In this document: piece by piece, positions 59,461-64,000 of the stretch
How the letters are laid out: the number at the start of each line of letters is the position of its first letter
Numbering within the stretch: the stretch's first letter is position 1
Origin: Sepioteuthis lessoniana
Taxonomy: Eukaryota > Mollusca > Cephalopoda > Myopsida > Loliginidae
Reading direction: 5' to 3'
Assembly: GCA_963585895.1 (NCBI GenBank)
Contig: OY757917.1
Location: 101,488,368-101,552,367 of the forward strand
DNA: 64,000 bases
Position numbers and translations under genes: made by a program
Notes under the pieces: generated by a model
Seen by the model: only the letters and a program-made list of their open reading frames with translations
Database searches by the model: none
What the model was told of the DNA's origin: nothing

Positions 59461-59639
59461 CTGCACCCATCAAAGTCGAAAATAAGTTGAACAGAAGTAA
59501 TAAATGGGTCATATGTTCTAATTTCATTCAACTCCTGTGTATTACAACAATTAATATGTCATTAAGTTATGCAGCTAGCATGGATTTCGACTCTTTTGCC
59601 ATTCATCCTAATCATCCACTGATCCCAGCAGGTCTTTTA

Positions 59640-60130
59640 GACTGCATCCTGTGTCCATACGGAGCTGTTGTTAAGTTCTTGCTGGTCGGCCAACACTTGC
59701 ATGTCTGTCAGAAGGGATCCATTTATGAGTTCATCCTTGCTTCTCCAGCAGAGTTTCGCAAGACATGTTTGTCTTATTTGGATAGTTTTAGAGATAGAAG
59801 GTAAGTGGCCGTTGACCAGCTGTTTTGTGGAATGTTGCTTCCAGGATTGGTTCAATAAAGCTTTAAGCATTCTAGTACAGTTCCTATCTAGCTTCTTCTC
59901 TAAACACTGTCAGCATATATACAGTGCATCCATATAGTAGAAATGACACGGCCACTGCTTGGAAGAAATTGCTTTTCATTTTACCAGATAGGTTATCAAT
60001 CATATGGGAATCTGATAGCGGCCCACACCTTCACTAGGCACATATTGAAGTCACTTTCAGTAGATGAGACGCTGCTACCAAGGTATGTGAACTTTTCCAC
60101 TAATTTCAGAGAGTGACCATTTAGAATGGA
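59640..60130 (-). mobile_element. RTE-like LINE piece, minus sense
   Basis: Minus-strand frames give NQSWKQHSTKQLVNGHLPSI, KTIQIRQTCLAKLCWRSKDE and, further upstream (toward 60100), a KFTYLGSSVSST-like piece. Same module as 15955-16287, frameshifted. Confidence 0.75.
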
Positions 60131-60138
60131 GATGTCTC

Positions 60139-60141
60139 ATG

Positions 60142-60177
<36 letters not shown>

Positions 60178-60876
60178 CACATATCTAAAGAGCCAGAAAC
60201 TATTTACCTAGCTTTCACCAACCAGATCAGGATAAATCTGACTAAAGTGGGGTTGGCCCAAACAAAATTATGCTCTACTTTGAGTAAAGAGCAATTTTAG
60301 GTATTAGCTAAGGTAACTGTTCGCGTTTTTGTTTTTTTCTTTCTTTTGGCAAGACATTGCAGTGCTGGTTGACTATTTTCATGCAGTACAAATGTTTTTA
60401 AGTCTTTTTTAATTAAATTTTCCCCCAGATATCAGTTTTCATATTTTTTTCTTTATTAACAAATTGTATAATCTGTTCCCCCCCAACAAAGTTATTATTA
60501 TTATTATTAATGATAATAATAAATATGTAAGCCTGATTTCCTTTTTATTTTGTGAAGTAGTAAATTTTATACTCTTCAGAACAAATGTTTTTCATTTGTA
60601 CACATTATATATCATAGTTTTTAGAATATATACCCATGGCAATCCCATGGACATAGCAACCTGATCCTTCATAAAAATGCCAGGGAGTGACACTTTGATC
60701 TTTAGCAGTTCAAAAACCAAAGTCAAAATCCAAATATGTATTAAAAATTTTTTTTTTTTTAATTTAAAACACTTTGTTTTATGATATCTACAATAGGAAG
60801 TATTTTTTTTAATAAATGATTAAATGCAATATTTCACCAGGCAATAGGCACCTCAAATAGTGTAATATTTACCTAC
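60139..60876. other. Intron sequence, no gene recognised
   Basis: A (TA)n tract at 60139-60168, then AT-rich DNA. Confidence 0.55.
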
Positions 60877-60933
60877 CTAGATTATAGATAGCGAGTGCAC
60901 CATACTCCTGATCTTGTGCCAAACTTGGCTCGT
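60877..60933 (-). CDS. LRRC41: Candidate upstream LRRC41-like mini-exon
   Basis: 57 bases; acceptor TTTTAATTACTAAG, donor GTAGGTAAAT. The only frame that joins the 51094 exon (one base of a split codon, G+AT) is open and reads EPSLAQDQEYGALAIYNL; the other two frames are not (one closes inside, one stops at the donor). An in-frame TAA lies just before the acceptor, so a further upstream exon is needed. Weak polypyrimidine tract, hence moderate confidence. Confidence 0.55.
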   Translation of the reverse strand, partial: TSQVWHKIRSMVHSLSII

Positions 60934-61133
60934 CTTAGTAATTAAAACCACAAGCTTCAAAATAAGTTTTTTTTCATTTTTTTTTAGACTTACTTTCTTG
61001 AGTTATCAAAGTAAGATAAATAAACTTTGCACATACACAGGAGGGAGAGAGTTTTTATGAATATATGCAGGTGTGTATAATGAGGGAGCAAGAGAGAAAG
61101 AAACAATCTATTGCTTTTTCAACAGAGGCAAAC

Positions 61134-61167
<34 letters not shown>

Positions 61168-61834
61168 ACACATACCAAGGAAAATATTAGAATGCAAATG
61201 AGAGGGGGGGGGAAACAATATTCAATTAGCTGGCTAAGGCCCAAGTCTTGGGATGGGCATTTAGTCATTTCTTTTCAAGCCACTTGTTCCTTCCATCAGT
61301 CTATCCTGATACAGAATTTATTAAGCTCCTTTTTATTTTGACATGGCATTTCACTGGAAAACAGAGGGTGGATTAAATCGTCAACTTGTAAAATAGTTCA
61401 TGTTGCTTAGTACAAGATACAAGTGACCAAAAGGTACAAAATGCTATACCATAAGTACAGGGTAGTTTTGTTTTTTGGAAGAAAAAAAAAAAAAAAAAAA
61501 GAATTCTAATAACACCAAGGCAGTTATTACAATGTATGGATGTACAAAAAATAATAATACTAGAAAAAAAGGTTTATTTATTAAATAGATAAGAGTTGGC
61601 TTCTATATGCAGTGATAACAGACTTGATAAAGATTAGAAAAAAATTCCAATCATACATAAAGAGTTTCTATTGGAAGAAAATCCTTCCATAGTTGAAAAA
61701 CCTTTTATTTTGATCCAGTTTTCCATTTCATATTTATTTGATAGGATTTTCTTTGATATTAAAATGTAAAAAATTTCTTAAAAGAAAATAAGAAAATATT
61801 TGTGCCTTGAAGAGAAAATGAGAACGTATTTTAC
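60934..61834. other. No gene recognised
   Basis: A-runs at 61137-61166 and 61482-61500, a G9 run near 61204. No first exon, CpG-rich promoter or start codon for the host gene seen. Confidence 0.5.
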
Positions 61835-62035
61835 CTAAGCCCAAGGTTGGATGCAATACAAGATCAATTTTTAAGCCAAGTACATCTGATTTGAATTCAG
61901 AGCTTTTCTTCTATACTGGTTGTCATACCCAGGATCAAGAGAACAGTCTACCCTACTATTTAGGCATAGTTGAAAATACTGACGATAGAATCTTGCTGAG
62001 TTCCATAGCCATTTCCCAAAATAGAAAGCACATTT
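61835..62035 (-). mobile_element. SINE family B copy, worn
   Basis: AAGATCAATTTTTAAGC, TTTGAATTCAGAGCTTTTCT, CTACCCTACTATTTAGGCAT and head remnant CCATTTCCCAAAATAG. Confidence 0.65.
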
Positions 62036-62569
62036 AAATAATCATAATTTTAAAGAGGAAAAAAAAAACAAAAAACATTCATTTTATTTCATACAAAGAG
62101 TATAAGAGGTTTTTCAAGTGCAGAAGTAATGGTCTTGAATTTGAAAACACTTTGATTAAGAAAAACACAAAAAACACAAAAAAAAAAAAGCGCTAAGTCA
62201 ATCAAACTACAGCTGTGCTTGCCACTGAGTTTTGACTCAACACTCCACTTAAAGTTAGACATTTTTTTCACTCACTTCATAAACTCTTCTTCGCCCAACT
62301 CACACCTGCTTTTTTAAGTGTGTACACGCACACACTTTATGTTGTTTTATAGGGAATGTAACAGATTCCTAAGTCTCTCACCCAAACCCATCTGTTTTTA
62401 AAAGACTGCTGAAGAAATAAAAAGGTCCCCCCACCTTTCTTCAACCATATATATATATACATACATACATATAATTATTGGGATGTTTTTTAATGAATAT
62501 TCATGTCTGCTTTCCTGCATAGTGTGTAGAAATACAGTTATCAGTAAGTGCTCAACTAAAATAGAGTAT

Positions 62570-62618
62570 AGTCAGGAATATCCGTGCTGATAGCACGACA
62601 TAATGATAATGATGATGA
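62570..62618 (+). mobile_element. RTE-like LINE extreme 3' end
   Basis: GTCAGGAATATCCGTGCTGA, TAGCACGACATAATG, then (ATGATG)n. It matches the last bases of the pieces at 13140 and 15955 and shows the element's simple-repeat terminus. Confidence 0.65.
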
Positions 62619-62619
62619 T

Positions 62620-63585
62620 AGTTATAGTTAGAATATAACGCCACAAGAGCCTCTAAACAGTAAAATCTATACAGAGCTTAATACAAGAATACAGAGCTGC
62701 GAGTGGATGTGATAGTAGAGCCAGTGTGGTATCTTAACTCCTTCACTATTTGTGCAAGGTAAAAATAGAATAAATTAAGTGAAGGCAATTCCTTTTTTAG
62801 AAAAAAAAAAAAAAAAAAAAAAATTCTACTGGTTCCACAGTTGGAGGCAAGCAGGTTAGAGCAGGAGGTTTGGCCTCATTAACTTTCAAGAGGAAAATAA
62901 GATTCCATAAAGATCTCCCACTACTCTGCACTGTCAGTCAAAAAGGGGACAGGGTAACAGGGAAATGGAAACGAAAGTGATTCTGTTATATAACTGGAAG
63001 AAAAAATTAAATAGAAAAAACTCACTCCCTTCCTTAATACAAAGTTTTCAAAAATCTATGAAATATTAAGAAAAAATAAAAATTATGTCAGATATACGAA
63101 TTCATACAATTTCCTGACCCTAAACCGTGACCGTCGCAAAGTTTGTTTTTTTTTTTTTTCATTATTAAAAAATTAGATCAAAGTAGTAAATAGTAATCAC
63201 AATAACATTTCAAACATCAGTTCCTTTTTTATTTTGTTTTTTACATTTTTTTTTGGTGGGGGAGGGGAAATAAATGTTAAAATAAACAAGTTAAAGAATC
63301 AAAGAGAAAATTATTAAAATTCTGTTTAAACAGCAACCACTTCCCAAATTTTGGCTTAGCATGGCTTCTGAGTGTCCCTTGTTGTCTCAAAAGGCACTCA
63401 AAATGCTGCTACTTTTTGCAACAACATTTTGCAACATTTTTGGCGCTTAATATGTGGACCAAATACAAATCTAGATTTATTGTACTAAGTGAATTGCAGG
63501 TATATTTATCAAAAATATCAGCAAGAATTGACAATTTGAGCCAAGCAAGACAAGCACATCACAGTGCAAATATTGAATGTAAGTA
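62620..63585. other. No gene recognised
   Basis: AT-rich; A-run at 62801-62823. Neither a promoter nor an exon could be supported. Confidence 0.5.
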
Positions 63586-63587
63586 AG

Positions 63588-63815
63588 TAAAGTTGGCGAT
63601 CATTGTCGAGGGTGACCCGAAGGATCCCTTTTCAATAGCTACTATACCAAGGTGGAGGGGAGAGCGCTACTCCATTCACTGGATGGCTCCACTTTACCCT
63701 TCATCTATACCTTATAATGCTGAGTGTTAAGCCAGGCGGCATCAAGTACCATTTTTTTTAGTCTTTGGTATGACTCGATCTGGGATTGAACCCCGGTTTC
63801 CCAGAACATTACATT
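63588..63815 (-). mobile_element. SINE family D copy
   Basis: AAGTTGGCGATCATTGTCGA, CCCTTTTCAATAGCTACTAT, ACCTTATAATGCTGAGTGTT and GGGATTGAACCCCGG (B box reversed). Lacks the extreme head. Confidence 0.85.
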
Positions 63816-63936
63816 CAATATTTCATTTTTATAAGGAGTCCCAGCTTCAAAATGTTGAAACAAACATCACCGAAGCAGATGAGACAATGACAATTTAAGT
63901 TAAAAATGTTATTAGTTGTCTAAATTTCTGAGACGA

Positions 63937-64000
63937 AGCTTAAGGGTTATTGTCTTCATCTTTATTGTTATTTCCACAACGTTTCGGCAGATATGTCCTC
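63937..64000 (+). repeat. Dispersed repeat, cut by the window edge
   Basis: ATTGTCTTCATCTTTATTG and CACAACGTTTCGGCAGA match the repeat at 14508-14650. Confidence 0.55.

Noticed and set aside
59325-59804. 159-codon plus-strand ORF as a gene
   Set aside because: It runs through a family-B SINE and the antisense of an RTE-like LINE piece.
62238-62275. Upstream exon of the host gene ending in a GTGAGT donor
   Set aside because: The frame needed to join the 60933 exon contains a stop.

Overview
Animal (eukaryotic) genomic DNA: AT-rich, split by long introns, full of tRNA-headed SINEs, LINE remnants, mariner copies, (TA)n/(CA)n microsatellites and long poly-A/T runs. My best guess is a mollusc, probably a cephalopod. 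The guess rests on non-LTR retrotransposon fragments of a type I remember as abundant in octopus gene sets, and on the SINE and microsatellite texture. No single sequence here proves it.

One host gene is visible, on the minus strand, covering at least 4501-60933. Ten exons join with GT-AG borders and matching phases throughout. The open frame of about 1,110 codons has an Elongin BC-box, a cullin-box-like segment, a very large central exon (37968-40220) coding mostly low-complexity, Ser/Lys-rich sequence, and a C-terminal run of leucine-rich repeats. This is the layout of LRRC41 (MUF1), a substrate receptor of Elongin BC/Cullin-RING ubiquitin ligases. Both ends are missing: the first exon(s) lie beyond 60933 (not identified) and the last exon(s) lie left of 4501, probably outside the window. 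Residue numbers below are provisional, counted from the Met codon at 51078-51080.

Almost everything else is repeat DNA in the introns. From left to right: a nearly intact RNase H-bearing LINE of the I/Jockey group (about 5664-11205, same sense as the gene); a GC/CpG-rich block (11285-11640); SINEs interrupted by RTE-like LINE pieces (12-16.5 kb); a Penelope-like GIY-YIG fragment between inverted repeats (19.4-20.3 kb); a 424-bp insertion with a 14-bp target-site duplication beside an exon (24.6-25.0 kb); nested LINE/SINE/SINE insertions and an inverted SINE pair (33.9-36.5 kb); a 1.1-kb GA-rich satellite with about 28 CACTAAC boxes (40.9-41.9 kb); two internally deleted mariner copies in opposite orientation (30.9-31.8 and 43.1-44.0 kb); and several fold-back elements.

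The most interesting pattern is that the resident LINE and two different SINE families (called A and C here) end in the same 3' tail. That tail can fold into a hairpin whose stem shows paired changes between copies. This suggests that this LINE's machinery mobilises the SINEs. SINE family names A-E and G are labels for this window only.
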